Source: DATGKG01 sp963851325
GTDB taxonomy: Bacteria; Desulfobacterota; Binatia; Binatales; Binataceae
Assembly: GCA_963851325.1 (NCBI GenBank)
Contig: CAWKOR010000002.1
Location: 558,001 to 622,000, forward strand
Length of the DNA: 64,000 nt
Reading direction: 5' to 3'
The translations under genes were made by a program, and so were the position numbers. Positions 15,272-23,796 of this stretch are shown in pieces; positions within the stretch are counted from its first letter, which is position 1; the number at the start of each line of letters is the position of its first letter. The notes beneath the pieces were generated by a model. The model was not told the origin of the DNA, made no database searches, and worked only from the letters and a program-made list of their open reading frames with translations.

Positions 15272-16039
15272 CTATAGCTGCAGCAGTGGCAACGTCAGGC
15301 CATGATAAGGTTGGGGACGGCCGCCTTCGATGGTGGCCGCGCCCTCGATCCGTTCCAGTTCCTTCGGCCTGACACGCTGGCGACGCGCATCTGCCACCCG
15401 CCTGACCAGCATCGCACCCGGACCCTCTGATTCCGCCCTACCGCAGCGCAGGTACTTCAGTAGAGTTCGTGGATGCAGGCCCACCCCGATCGCGGCCGCC
15501 GCCAAAGAGCTGCCGAACCGAATCGCGAAAGCGATATGGTCGATGCGCTTGAAGGTTAATTTGCCCGGCCGTCCGCGCTCCCGATGGAATTCATTCGGCG
15601 ACCGATAGCGCAAAAGTTGGGAAAGGTCGGCGACTGGACCATCGCAGTCGTCGTACATCCCGTAGTGCCAAAGGTCGTCATCGGGATTCATCATCGCGAG
15701 CACCAGCTTTCGGACCTGGCGATCGTCGGCGAGGCGCGGCAAACTAAACTCTCTCCACTCCTCAGCTTCTTTCGCGCGTTCAGCTAGTGTCCGGGCGCTC
15801 GGGCTCGGAAACGGCCGGCCCGGTCCGCTAAGCCGGCCCCATGATCGCCGATCCCGCGTGGCGAGTTCCGCAAGATAGAGCTCTCGCAGCGGTCCGTCGG
15901 TTGCGCTTTGTCCCTTCCGCAAGTTGATCCTGAGCGTGCGCGGGTCAACCCGAGCCAAGGCAGCACAGCGGGTCAGAGAGTACCCGCGATAGAGATTTTG
16001 AATTATCGCAGGGGTTGCTTCAATGAATTTGCCGGGCAT
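15272..16039 (-). CDS. Hypothetical HTH-containing protein
   Basis: 255 residues from the ATG at 16039. Two stretches look like helix-turn-helix units: residues 14-35 (YRGYSLTRCAALARVDPRTL) and about 185-205 (FGSSLAAAAIGVGLHPRTLL). Each ends in a 'RTL' recognition-helix pattern followed by basic residues. The rest is Arg-rich with no enzyme motif. Family unknown. It lies 26 bases downstream of another HTH protein in the same orientation. Both border the phage-like region, so a regulatory or terminase-small-subunit-like role is conceivable. Confidence 0.55.
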   Translation of the reverse strand: MPGKFIEATPAIIQNLYRGYSLTRCAALARVDPRTLRINLRKGQSATDGPLRELYLAELATRDRRSWGRLSGPGRPFPSPSARTLAERAKEAEEWREFSLPRLADDRQVRKLVLAMMNPDDDLWHYGMYDDCDGPVADLSQLLRYRSPNEFHRERGRPGKLTFKRIDHIAFAIRFGSSLAAAAIGVGLHPRTLLKYLRCGRAESEGPGAMLVRRVADARRQRVRPKELERIEGAATIEGGRPQPYHGLTLPLLQL

Positions 16040-16065
16040 CGTACTCCGGAGAAAACTGTCAATCT

Positions 16066-16941
16066 TTAGGGGCGCGAAAATCCGAAATCGATTTGAGCAA
16101 AGCCAGAAGAGTCGCGCGCCAGCACCCGCAACCCTTTTTCGACCAGGTTCCTGAGAGCTGGTGTCAAGTTGTTTCCCTCCCGTGGCCGCCAGCGCTGGCG
16201 GCGAACCATAGATCCATATAGATCGCCGAAACGGTGCTGGTCGCAGCTTCCACGCAGGATCTCGAAGTCGGCCTCCGTCACGTCTACGAACTTCTTCCAG
16301 CAACCATCGATTCGAAGTTCCGCCTCGAGAATTTGGAAAGTGCTGCTATTCGTGGTCGCCGCTGCGCTCTCAATCTGCGCGCCGGCCTCTAATACGGAGG
16401 GCGCAGCGGGGTGGTTCAGAATCGCCGGTTCTGGATCTGGAATGGATGGAGGACCGAGTGGGCGGTAGAGCTCCTCCGGTCGCAGCGGGTCTGCAGTCTC
16501 GGCCCAAGCCACACGAGTAAACGCGACATTCCTGCCGGAGGTTCGTTCGCTGCCGGCGACAGAGTGTTCGGCAAAGGAACTCGGTCGGAGGGCCTGCAAC
16601 GGACCTTCGTCAAGTACCCGCTCGGACCTTGGAGATGCGGGGACGGGAATCTGCCTCGGTCCAAAGCCGCGTTTCTTTTTGGAAGCGCTTACAGCCGTCG
16701 CGATGTCATGCAGCGGGCCGGACTTCAAACGCTCCCCGATGCGCGCCCAGAGACGCAGAGTGCGGACGCTTATTTCCGCACGGTCGGCTGCCTCCTGCAT
16801 CGATTGTCCCCGGTGCAACATGTTCACGAGCCGCTCCGCCAGAGTCACATCCACTTCCAGCTTGGAAGGGCTTCCGACCCTCCGATGTGGCCGAACCGCA
16901 TTCTTCCGAGATTCATCCATCGATGCATGCGAATTTTGCAC
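16066..16941 (-). CDS. Hypothetical protein with N-terminal HTH
   Basis: 291 residues. An HTH is visible at about residues 33-65 (LAERLVNMLHRGQSMQEAAD, then RAEISVRTLRLWARIGERL), of the type found in small phage regulators and terminase small subunits. The middle is Pro- and Ser-rich, probably a flexible linker. The C-terminal part (RIDGCWKKFVDVTEADFEIL, then LTPALRNLVEKGLRVLARD) looks folded but I do not recognise it. Its HTH is similar in design to that of the next gene downstream, so the two probably come from the same mobile element. Confidence 0.55.
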   Translation of the reverse strand: MQNSHASMDESRKNAVRPHRRVGSPSKLEVDVTLAERLVNMLHRGQSMQEAADRAEISVRTLRLWARIGERLKSGPLHDIATAVSASKKKRGFGPRQIPVPASPRSERVLDEGPLQALRPSSFAEHSVAGSERTSGRNVAFTRVAWAETADPLRPEELYRPLGPPSIPDPEPAILNHPAAPSVLEAGAQIESAAATTNSSTFQILEAELRIDGCWKKFVDVTEADFEILRGSCDQHRFGDLYGSMVRRQRWRPREGNNLTPALRNLVEKGLRVLARDSSGFAQIDFGFSRP

Positions 16942-17622
16942 TGCCCACCCCTTCGTCTCGCGGCGACTGCCGCCTTTTGATACTGGCAGATCGGATCAGG
17001 ACTGGTGGGCGACTTGTAATGGCTTCGGGCTATTTGGTTTGACGATCCGCAGGGACGTTGGCCCTACCGGTTCATCTATCTCTAACGACGCCCACGACCG
17101 CCCACGACAGTCCCAGATTTGGCGTTGCTTGATACCCAACCGCGGCGAAGGGCCAGTCGCATTCCCACATCTTATCCATCCGATGATTGATTATCGCAGC
17201 GTTACTCCCACCAGTTGTGCGATTACCCACGCACGCAAGTGGAATCGCGAAAACAATACCCGGGCTCGAAACTCCTGGGCCGCGATCGGGGCGAGAGGAA
17301 CGAATCGCTCTATGCCGCGGCGACCCAGGTCTGCGACCGGGTACATTCCAGTTGGCGCACTCGATCTCTTTGGGACGAGAACATCGATTGCGCGCAACGT
17401 TTCATCTATGCAGTCGTTAGCTTCCGCAACGGCGGGCAGCCGGAGTCCGTTCGCCGGGACATCTTTCTCGCGTGGACTGGATCATCCCTTGTTGCCGTGT
17501 ACGGCGGATGCCGAGATTTTGACGATGGCTGGCGGCGGATTCCAAAACGGCTCAGCGACACGCCAAGGGTGATCCCTCCTCGCCTAAATTATTGCTTCCA
17601 TAGACTGTTTGCATGGGCACCC
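16942..17622. other. 680-base stretch without a convincing gene
   Basis: Only short or overlapping frames are open. On the minus strand a 51-codon frame from a GTG near 17560 follows an AGGAGG, but its product is Arg/Pro/Ser-rich and not recognisable. The long plus-strand frames here have no family resemblance. I regard it as intergenic or decayed sequence of the phage-like element. Confidence 0.4.
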
Positions 17623-17799
17623 TCAATCTTCTTCATAGGCGGCGAACTCTTCGATCTGGCATCCCGGATTTTTTCGGAGAGCTTCAGCGCGATGTAAGCT
17701 TCCCTTCTGAAGCCAATTCTGGATCGCGTTTTTGATACGCGATACAGCAGGGCGCTTCGGTTTAAGAACCTTGCGTTTGAGATGCGCCGTTACGAGCAC
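17623..17799 (-). CDS. Small YdaS/Cro-like DNA-binding protein (diverged copy)
   Basis: 58 residues from a GTG. The segment AVSRIKNAIQNWLQKGSLHR, then ALRKNPGCQIEEFAAYEED, follows the pattern of YdaS-type Cro-like repressors, in which a recognition helix 'VS..AI..W...G' is followed by a helix ending in 'G..IEEF'. It aligns with the sequence at 17969-18214 (VSNAAIHKWINRGS, SKASGMPIEEFVGG), so the two look like diverged tandem copies. The first HTH helix is degenerate (KRKVLKPKRPAV), and the gene may be decaying. It overlaps the preceding 40-codon ORF by 10 bases. Confidence 0.45.
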   Translation of the reverse strand: MLVTAHLKRKVLKPKRPAVSRIKNAIQNWLQKGSLHRAEALRKNPGCQIEEFAAYEED

Positions 17800-17912
17800 A
17801 TGTCGCAGACTTCGTATAGCATGCTTGGCTCTTTGATTCTCTCACGAACGCGGCGCGGACCGTTCCGAAGTGCGCGATCGTACTGATACTTCTGCTGATT
17901 GGAGTACTGCAT
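17790..17912 (-). CDS. 40-residue hypothetical ORF
   Basis: ATG to TAA, beginning MQYSNQQKYQYDRALRN and ending MLYEVCDMCS. Polar, with a basic middle and a CxxC at the C-terminus. It sits between the two YdaS-like sequences, overlaps the second by 10 bases, and runs in the same direction, like the small genes of phage control regions. No family is recognised; coding status is uncertain. Confidence 0.35.
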   Translation of the reverse strand: MQYSNQQKYQYDRALRNGPRRVRERIKEPSMLYEVCDMCS

Positions 17913-17968
17913 GACGCTGGGTTCGCGGCATATCAAGCGTAGAGGGAACAAGATGGAGACTCCTGTCT

Positions 17969-18214
17969 CTAGTCCTTCCGCAGATGTCGATCACCGATAG
18001 GAGGACTTCCGAGCTGAGAATTGCTCTCTCCACCGACAAATTCCTCGATTGGCATTCCGGAAGCTTTTGAAAGCCTAACCGCATGTACAAGAAGAGTTAC
18101 GCTCCCTCTGTTTATCCATTTGTGGATTGCAGCGTTCGATACTCCGCAAATTCCTGCGGCCTTTGTAGGTCCGCCGAGAAGTGAGACAGCGCGAGCGACT
18201 GAGTTTTTGTCACC
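17969..18214 (-). pseudogene. YdaS/Cro-like repressor without an in-frame start
   Basis: An open frame encodes NSVARAVSLLGGPTKAAGIC, GVSNAAIHKWINRGS and VRLSKASGMPIEEFVGG, a clear Cro/YdaS-type HTH of the kind that controls phage early promoters. No ATG, GTG or TTG occurs in this frame between the upstream stop and the domain. A GTG at 18213, which would give the natural start VTKNSVARA, is one base out of frame, as if one A were missing from the run of five As after it. So either the gene has lost its start by a 1-base deletion or the assembly has a homopolymer error. Confidence 0.55.
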
Positions 18215-18336
18215 CTTTTTTTCTTGGTTACTCGCCTAGACATCTTCAGCGTCGCGCCAACTCATCAGCCGCAGCTTATAGCGGTTTCTCATCGCTTCAA
18301 AGTCAACTCACCAGGTTCTTTTCTATCTACGAGCGT

Positions 18337-18377
18337 TATCAACGAGTGTTGACATCAGAGACTTCGTTCGATACTAT
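18337..18377 (+). promoter_or_regulatory. Consensus sigma-70 promoter with an operator-like inverted repeat over the -35
   Basis: TTGACA (18349-18354) and TACTAT (18372-18377) are separated by exactly 17 bases, a near-perfect promoter reading into the ERF/HNH gene set. An inverted repeat TATCAAC-GAGT-GTTGACA (18337-18354, one mismatch) overlaps the -35, and a further half-site GTCAAC lies at 18302-18307. This is the layout expected for a Cro/CI-like repressor, and the YdaS-like sequences are just across the divergent region. Confidence 0.65.
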
Positions 18378-18450
18378 TCAAAGCGTCGAGGCTCAAACAA
18401 ACCCGGCTGAGCAAGCCTCCGACCGCCAGCTTACCCAAAAGGATGATGAA

Positions 18451-18546
18451 ATGAGCAAATCGCCCCAACAGGAACACTTCCAACCTCTGGCAGAACAGCA
18501 ACGCGCCGCGCACATCTCGGATAGATGGGTTGGCGTCGGTCGATAA
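18451..18546 (+). CDS. 31-residue hypothetical ORF, first after the promoter
   Basis: ATG at 18451 with an AAGGATGATG stretch upstream. The peptide begins MSKSPQQEHFQPLAEQQRAA and is polar. It is the first start codon with a plausible ribosome site after the promoter at 18349-18377. Unrecognised; could be a small early phage protein or a spurious frame. Confidence 0.35.
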   Translation: MSKSPQQEHFQPLAEQQRAAHISDRWVGVGR

Positions 18547-18777
18547 CGTGATCAAACGGTACTTGCGAACCTCGGGGAGCGGCCGCCGGGACTCGGGTTC
18601 GAAATCGCCGCGGAGGTGAGCGAGTTGATGACCCGCGCAAACATCTGCCCGAGGAAGCCCTGGCAGTCTGGAATTGCTGAGTTGGGCTCGCCACGTCAGG
18701 CGATCGCCGAATGGCGTTGAGGGGCAGGAAGAAAGCGCCGCAGCACCAGACGCAGGCAGACAGAAGGGTGAAGCGGG

Positions 18778-19038
18778 ATGGTGACTTTTAAGCTCGAATA
18801 TCGAGGAGGTTTTTTGTGCGTACTGATGGAAAAGCGACTCAACATCGTCACCGCGACGGGACCGGTGGGGATGTTGAAGTGGTACCCGATTCGCGAGGCA
18901 GCTCAAGAGGAAGCCGCGGTGCTGGCGGGGCAGCCGCTGCGGGAGATTGACCCAGCGGCTGGACTTTACGTGGATGAGGACGGCGAGCATATCGGCTCCA
19001 ATACGGAGCCCAAACCGAACCGATCGAGGTGGAGATGA
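18778..19038 (+). CDS. Small hypothetical protein upstream of the ERF gene
   Basis: Up to 86 residues. ATG at 18778 is the longest start. A TTG at 18814 sits 5 bases after a perfect AGGAGG, and an ATG at 18826 begins MEKRLNIVTATGPVGMLKWY. The shared part contains EAAQEEAAVLAGQPLREIDP and an acidic YVDEDGEHIG. The stop overlaps the ERF start (ATGA), so the two are coupled. No family is recognised; position suggests a phage early protein. Confidence 0.5.
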   Translation: MVTFKLEYRGGFLCVLMEKRLNIVTATGPVGMLKWYPIREAAQEEAAVLAGQPLREIDPAAGLYVDEDGEHIGSNTEPKPNRSRWR

Positions 19039-19958
19039 AACGGCATCAAAACAGCAACGGGAAAAATGGAAAGGTCGCGGCGGAGACGGTGGAGATACAG
19101 CCCTTAGCGGAGGGAACCGCGGCGGAGAGCACGAATGGGCATGCCGCACTCCCCGACCTCGGTGTTTCTTCGGGTCCTGACGAGGGAGGGAAGCTTGCTT
19201 GCGTCGACCAGCAAGCCGCACAGGAGACGGGCGAGGACGAAGGCCGCCGCGACGGTACCGACGCAGCGATTCCACCGGCCGACCACGCAGCAGCCGCAGT
19301 CGGCCATCAGCTATCGCTCAAGCAGAAGCTGGTCGAAGTGCGGCGGCGGATCGGATTGATCGAAAAGCGCGGGGTTAATCAGGCGGGAAATTACAAGTAC
19401 GTCAGGGCCGCCGATCTGGCTGGTCCGGTGGGCGACCTGCTGGCCGAGCTCGGCGTGGTCCTGCTGCCGCGGTTGGAGTCTTTGAGCTCCGAACCGCTCG
19501 GTGAGCGTGCGGGGGCCGAGGACCGCACCCGGGTAGTGGTCGCGTACACCTTCATGGACGCCAACAGCTCGGAGGAGTTGACGGTGAAGATGGCCGGTGC
19601 GGGTATCGACCCGGGCGACAAGGCGACGTGCAAGGCACAAACCGCGGCACTCAAATACGCACTTCTGCAGACGTTCCTGATTGCCACCGGTGATGATCCG
19701 GAAAGCGAGTGCCTCGGGCCGCCGCGCCAGGAAGAAAACTCATCTCCACAGAAGCGTCGGGACACTCGCATCAGCGCAGCCCAGGTGCGCGAGATCAACC
19801 AACTGATCGAAGAGACCGACACCGAGCGGGAGCGGGTGCTGGAGTACTTCAAGATCACCGCCATCAAGGAGATGAACGAGCGCAGCTATCAAAAGGCGAT
19901 GACGGCCCTGCGCAAGAAGCTGGCGAAGGCGACCGCACAGGAAGCGCACGCCGCCTAG
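19035..19958 (+). CDS. ERF-family single-strand annealing protein (phage recombinase)
   Basis: 307 residues. The ERF domain spans roughly 95-225: LSLKQKLVEVRRRIGLIEKR, GNYKYVRAADLAGPVGDLLA, VVVAYTFMDANSSEELTVK, and GIDPGDKATCKAQTAALKYA followed by LLQTFLIATGDDPE. ERF proteins anneal complementary single strands in phage and plasmid recombination and circularisation. The C-terminal tail (SAAQVREINQLIEETDTERE and following) is a small helical domain often seen on such proteins. The start ATG at 19035 overlaps the upstream stop and has GAGG before it. This gene is the clearest evidence that the region derives from a phage. Confidence 0.85.
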   Translation: MKRHQNSNGKNGKVAAETVEIQPLAEGTAAESTNGHAALPDLGVSSGPDEGGKLACVDQQAAQETGEDEGRRDGTDAAIPPADHAAAAVGHQLSLKQKLVEVRRRIGLIEKRGVNQAGNYKYVRAADLAGPVGDLLAELGVVLLPRLESLSSEPLGERAGAEDRTRVVVAYTFMDANSSEELTVKMAGAGIDPGDKATCKAQTAALKYALLQTFLIATGDDPESECLGPPRQEENSSPQKRRDTRISAAQVREINQLIEETDTERERVLEYFKITAIKEMNERSYQKAMTALRKKLAKATAQEAHAA

Positions 19959-20004
19959 TCAGAACTTCACCGCAACCAACCTTTCAAAAAATATGAGGAA
20001 GAGA

Positions 20005-20367
20005 ATGGAACAGTTGACTGAAATCATGAAGGAACAAGCTTTCAACCACCAGGAGAGCGGCTACCGTCCGCGTCGGCGCATCGCTACCGATCTGATGGCG
20101 TTCCGCAGCCGGGTACGGGAGTTGTCCAAGGAGGCCGGCACCGAAATGGCGCTGGAGCGACGCGCCGGGTTGCCGGTGGGATCGCTGTCGCACTACTCGC
20201 GGGCCCGCCCCAGCGAGCCGACCCGCCCCCATCTGGTCGCGCTGGCGTTCGCGATGGATGTCCAGCTGGACTGGCTGTGCGCAGGCCGCGGCCCCAAGCG
20301 ATCATCGACGGCAGCGATGGCGAATGGAGTGGGCCCAATGACATCCGAAACTTCCGAGGAGCGCTAG
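20005..20367 (+). CDS. XRE-like helix-turn-helix protein
   Basis: 120 residues from the ATG at 20005, which has an AGGAAGAG ribosome site; an ATG at 19993 has none. The HTH reads FRSRVRELSKEAGTEMALER, then AGLPVGSLSHYSRARPSEP and ALAFAMDVQLDWLCAGRGP, the typical XRE pattern ending in a 'DWLLxG' helix. It is a likely DNA-binding regulator of the element. It sits in the plus-strand set between ERF and the HNH gene. Confidence 0.7.
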   Translation: MEQLTEIMKEQAFNHQESGYRPRRRIATDLMAFRSRVRELSKEAGTEMALERRAGLPVGSLSHYSRARPSEPTRPHLVALAFAMDVQLDWLCAGRGPKRSSTAAMANGVGPMTSETSEER

Positions 20368-20384
20368 TTCGGGGTGGATTGGTA

Positions 20385-20882
20385 ATGGAGGAGTTTTTCA
20401 GTTTCAGAAATTTCCGGCAGTTCGAGCGCACCCGGCATGAAATCAGGTTGCCCTACCACCTCCTCGACGACCTGCGCTTCCGCCAGCTGCCCGACGCGCT
20501 TAAAGGCCACGTACTGTGCCTGTTGCTGGTTTCGGCCCGAATGCGCAACCTACTCCCCAATCATCCGGTCAAGCTGGAGCGCATGATCGGTGCGACCGAG
20601 CCGATCGACATCGCGGCGCTCTCCGACTTCATCGACTTCCCGGTCGCCGAACGAGCCGGCTTCGAGGAAGTGGCCGCGCGGAGTCGGATTCCCGATTCAG
20701 TAAGAGCGCTGGTGATCGTGCGCGACGGCGGGCGCTGCCGCAAATGCCACAGCACCCGCAATCTGGAAGTTGACCACATCGTGCCGGTAAGCCGTGGCGG
20801 CGGTGCGGAGGAAGACAACCTCGAAACCCTGTGCCGGCGCTGCAATCGCCGCAAGTGGAACAAGGTGGTACCGCGACTCTGA
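20385..20882 (+). CDS. HNH endonuclease
   Basis: 165 residues. The C-terminal third has a zinc-supported HNH site: C118-x2-C121, the catalytic-type His131 in LEVDHIVPVSRGG, and C150-x2-C153 in TLCRRCNRRKWN. The N-terminal part (FRNFRQFERTRHEIRLPYHL) does not resemble the nuclease fold and may be a DNA- or partner-binding region. HNH nucleases of this form occur in phage replication and packaging modules. I start at the ATG at 20385; the frame upstream overlaps the previous gene. Confidence 0.82.
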   Translation: MEEFFSFRNFRQFERTRHEIRLPYHLLDDLRFRQLPDALKGHVLCLLLVSARMRNLLPNHPVKLERMIGATEPIDIAALSDFIDFPVAERAGFEEVAARSRIPDSVRALVIVRDGGRCRKCHSTRNLEVDHIVPVSRGGGAEEDNLETLCRRCNRRKWNKVVPRL

Positions 20883-20967
20883 CCTGACCACCTGAGCGGC
20901 CACTCAAGAAACAGCACTCAATAGCGCGGGTTCCGTAGCACCAGGCGGATACCAAGGGATTAGTGTT

Positions 20968-21690
20968 GTGTCAAAAAAGGAACATCAGAAGGAAACCTCC
21001 AAAATCGCGAACCTGATCCAGAAGCCTAGCCGCGATGACGTATCGTATTTTTTATCCGTCACGCTGGAGCGCTCCGGTTCCGCCGATGGCAGCCTCGACC
21101 TCGAGCCCGAGAGCTACGTCATTCCGATAAAAGCTCAAATCAACTGCATCAATAAGGACGATGAAACCTCGGTCGTGGGCGAGATATTCGCCGACCTGAT
21201 CGAACTCGATCGTGCCCTGCGCAGCGGCGTGTCTCCCTACAACATCTTCGACAGCGACAGCAGGCTCTGGGAGTTCTACGAAGGGCTCTGTCACGACTAC
21301 GAGAACATCACCGAGGCGATCGAGAGCGTCTGTCCGGATGGAGTGTGCTTCGACTATGACGTTTTGCTGCTCTCCACCATCCAGATAGAGCCGCGGCATC
21401 GCCGCAACCGGCTCGGGCAGTATGCGACCGCGGGACTCATCGACCTGTTCCAGGACCATTGCTCGATCGCCCTAATGCAGCCCTTCCCGATGCAGTTTGG
21501 ACCAACCACGGAGAACAAGCGCTGGATGCGCCGCTACGGCCAGGGACTCGGCGGCGACCAGCAATCCGCCCTGCTCACCCTGCAAAACTACTGGAAACAG
21601 ATCGGCTTCAAACAGTTCCACGACACTCCGTACTTCACCCTGACCATGGAGTCCTTCGACCTCGTTAAGCTGTTCGCTCAGAACCGATAG
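20968..21690 (+). CDS. GNAT-like acetyltransferase domain protein, unassigned
   Basis: 240 residues from a GTG preceded by AAGGGA. The central segment LLSTIQIEPRHRRNRLGQYA followed by TAGLIDLFQDHCSIALMQPF has the beta-strand, R-x-x-R-x-G and helix pattern of the acetyl-CoA-binding site of GNAT enzymes. The N-terminal half is acidic and unfamiliar. The last 40 residues (NYWKQIGFKQFHDTPYFTL) also match the final strands of GNAT folds. Substrate unknown. It belongs to the plus-strand set of the phage-like element. Confidence 0.55.
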   Translation: MSKKEHQKETSKIANLIQKPSRDDVSYFLSVTLERSGSADGSLDLEPESYVIPIKAQINCINKDDETSVVGEIFADLIELDRALRSGVSPYNIFDSDSRLWEFYEGLCHDYENITEAIESVCPDGVCFDYDVLLLSTIQIEPRHRRNRLGQYATAGLIDLFQDHCSIALMQPFPMQFGPTTENKRWMRRYGQGLGGDQQSALLTLQNYWKQIGFKQFHDTPYFTLTMESFDLVKLFAQNR

Positions 21691-21741
21691 TCGCGCTGAT
21701 CCCAGGCCACGCTGCCTGGTCAGATTGGGAGAGAGATACCG

Positions 21742-23445
21742 TTGGCTACCGAACACCAAACCCTCAGCATCGCCGCCGAGGTCGCCCTGCTCTACCTGAG
21801 CGAGCTGGAGCCCCGCATCGACAACGACCCCGAACTGCTGGTATCCAGCGAAGCAATCCTGGCTTTGCCGCCATCAGGCGCGCCGACCCCAGCGCTGGGA
21901 ACAGTGGCGCAGCATCCTGAATCAGGTACAGAAGTTCGAGGTGGTCGAATACATGCTCTGCGAGCCCACGCGCGCCGAGGGCAGCGGAGACTCGAAGGCC
22001 GAGCTGCTGGCCAGACGCTGTCTAAGCTCCGGGATCGAGTTCTTCCACGATCCCGACCAGCACGGCTGGGCATCGGTCACGGGTGGGACAGCATTGGGAG
22101 AACTACCCGCTGCGCTCGCGGCGCTTTCATCTGTTCATGCTGCGGACTTACTATCTCGAAACCGGCGAGAGTCCCGGTTGCCAGGCGCTGCGCGCGGCAC
22201 TGGAGATATTCGAGGCGCGGCGCGCTGTTCGACGGTCCCGAGCAGACGATCCATCTCCGGGTCGCCGAGCATCGGCGGCAAGCTCTATCTGGACCTCTGC
22301 GATCCGGAATGGCAAGCAGTGGAGATCGATCGTGACGGGTGGCGAGTCGTGGAAGGCAGCCCGCGGTCAAGTTCCGCCGCTCCGCGCGGCTCCCAGCCGC
22401 TGCCTGTACCGCAGCGTGGCGGAAGCATCGAGGAGCTGCGGCCGTTCCTCAACGTCGACCACGATGGCTGGGTGCTGATCAAGGCGTTCCTGGTCGCGGC
22501 ACTCAAGCCCGCGATGCCCTACCCTATCCTGGTGGCCAAGGGCGAGCAGGGAGCCGGGAAGTCGACCGCTTGCAGGGTCATCACTTCGCTTGATCGATCC
22601 GCGCACCTCGGCCTTGCGGGGCGCTCCGCGCGAAGTGCGCGACCTGGTCGCCGCGGCGCGCAACTCCTGGCTGGTATGCTTCGACAACCTGAGCCATCTG
22701 CCCAATGATCTCGCCGATGCGGCTTGCCGGCTCGCCACCGGCGGCGGGTTCGGCGGGCGCGAACTCTACAGCGACCATGACGAAGCGGTTTTCGACGCCA
22801 CCCGTCCGCTGGTCTTCAACGCGATTCCCGATCTCGGCGCCGCGCGACCCGACTTCCTCGATCGCGCCCTGATCGTCGAGTTCAACGATATCAAGCCCGA
22901 GCAGCGCCGCGAGGAGCGGCAGTTCTGGAGCGAGTTCGAGGCCGCGCAGCCCGGCATCCTCGGCGCCCTGCTCGATGCGTCGTGTTGGGGCTGGGTAATC
23001 TGCCGAAGGTCGCGCTCGAGCGCCTGCCGCGGATGGCAGACTTCGCCATCTGGGTCACCGCTTGCGAACCGGGACTCGACCTTGCCCCCAGGAGTTCTTC
23101 CGAACTTACGATCTCAACCGAATGGGCGGTCGCTACCTGGCGCTGGAGTCATCGCCGCTGTATGAGCCGCTTAAAGTTCTTGCCCGGGAAGGCTTTTGCG
23201 GAACCGCCGTGGAACTGCTGACCCGCCTGAGTGCGATCGCCGGCGAGCGCGCACGGCGTTCGCCATCTTGGCCCAAGGCTCCAAATGCTCTGACCAATTC
23301 TCTGCGCCGAATGGCCGCCAACCTTCGCGCTGCCGAGATCGAACTTCAATTCAGTCGTTCCGAACACAATGGTACCCGAACCATCTCGATCGGATATTCC
23401 GCAGACCAAGAAAGACCGTCAGCATCGTCAGCGCCACTAGCCTGA
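21742..23445 (+). pseudogene. Shattered phage-type primase/ATPase gene
   Basis: Pieces of one protein are spread over all three frames. Frame by frame: VEVALLYLSELEPR-like N-terminus; FEVVEYMLCEPTRA and SSGIEFFHDPDQHGWASV; RFHLFMLRTYYLETGESPG; YLDLCDPEWQAVEIDRDGWR; FLNVDHDGWVLIKAFLVAAL; the Walker A ILVAKGEQGAGKST; SWLVCFDNLSHLPNDLADAA (Walker B-like); FLDRALIVEFNDIKPEQRRE; and a C-terminal NSLRRMAANLRAAEIELQFS. This is the order of the helicase/ATPase half of phage replication proteins. At least six frameshifts are needed to join them, so it is non-functional unless the sequence is poor here. Confidence 0.75.
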
Positions 23446-23796
23446 GGGACCGCCGCCGGCCCACCCAAGAGAGGCATACGGGATGCTGCGCGCTTTAGCT
23501 CGGACAGAATCCGTTTCTGAGGTTGTTACTCGCAATGCTGACGATGCTGACGATCTTTTCGGAACCTGCCCATCATCATGACAATCTCCCCTCCCAGCAG
23601 CGTTCGACTTCAGTTCGGAGCAGAAGTCGTTGGAATGGCGCCTGATCGGTCGCCATTCGCCGGTACAATCCCAAGCCACGCCAACCTGCCGAACTCAACC
23701 GGTACCGATGAGATGGACCCAGCCCCAACCTGAAATGGCCTCTTAAGGGCCAGGATGGTAAACTCGACCATCCGAACGAGGTAGGAGGAGGGTCCG
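23446..23796. other. Gap between the primase pseudogene and the IS cluster
   Basis: No gene is seen. It contains one half of a 15-bp inverted repeat, GCTGACGATGCTGAC at 23537-23551; the other half, GTCAGCATCGTCAGC, is at 23418-23432 in the end of the pseudogene. The last part has GGAGGAGG ahead of the IS110 reading frame. Confidence 0.5.

Noticed and set aside
16679..17572. 297-codon plus-strand frame
   Set aside because: Partly antisense to the HTH protein at 16066-16941; composition is Arg/Ser/Pro-rich with no recognisable domain.
18355..19275. 306-codon minus-strand frame across the promoter and ERF start
   Set aside because: Ser/Arg/Pro-rich shadow of the plus-strand genes; it would run through a consensus promoter and the ERF coding sequence.
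21742..23445. Programmed frameshifting in the primase/ATPase region
   Set aside because: At least six shifts in varying directions, without slippery sequences at the joins, are not compatible with a programmed mechanism; decay or error explains it better.
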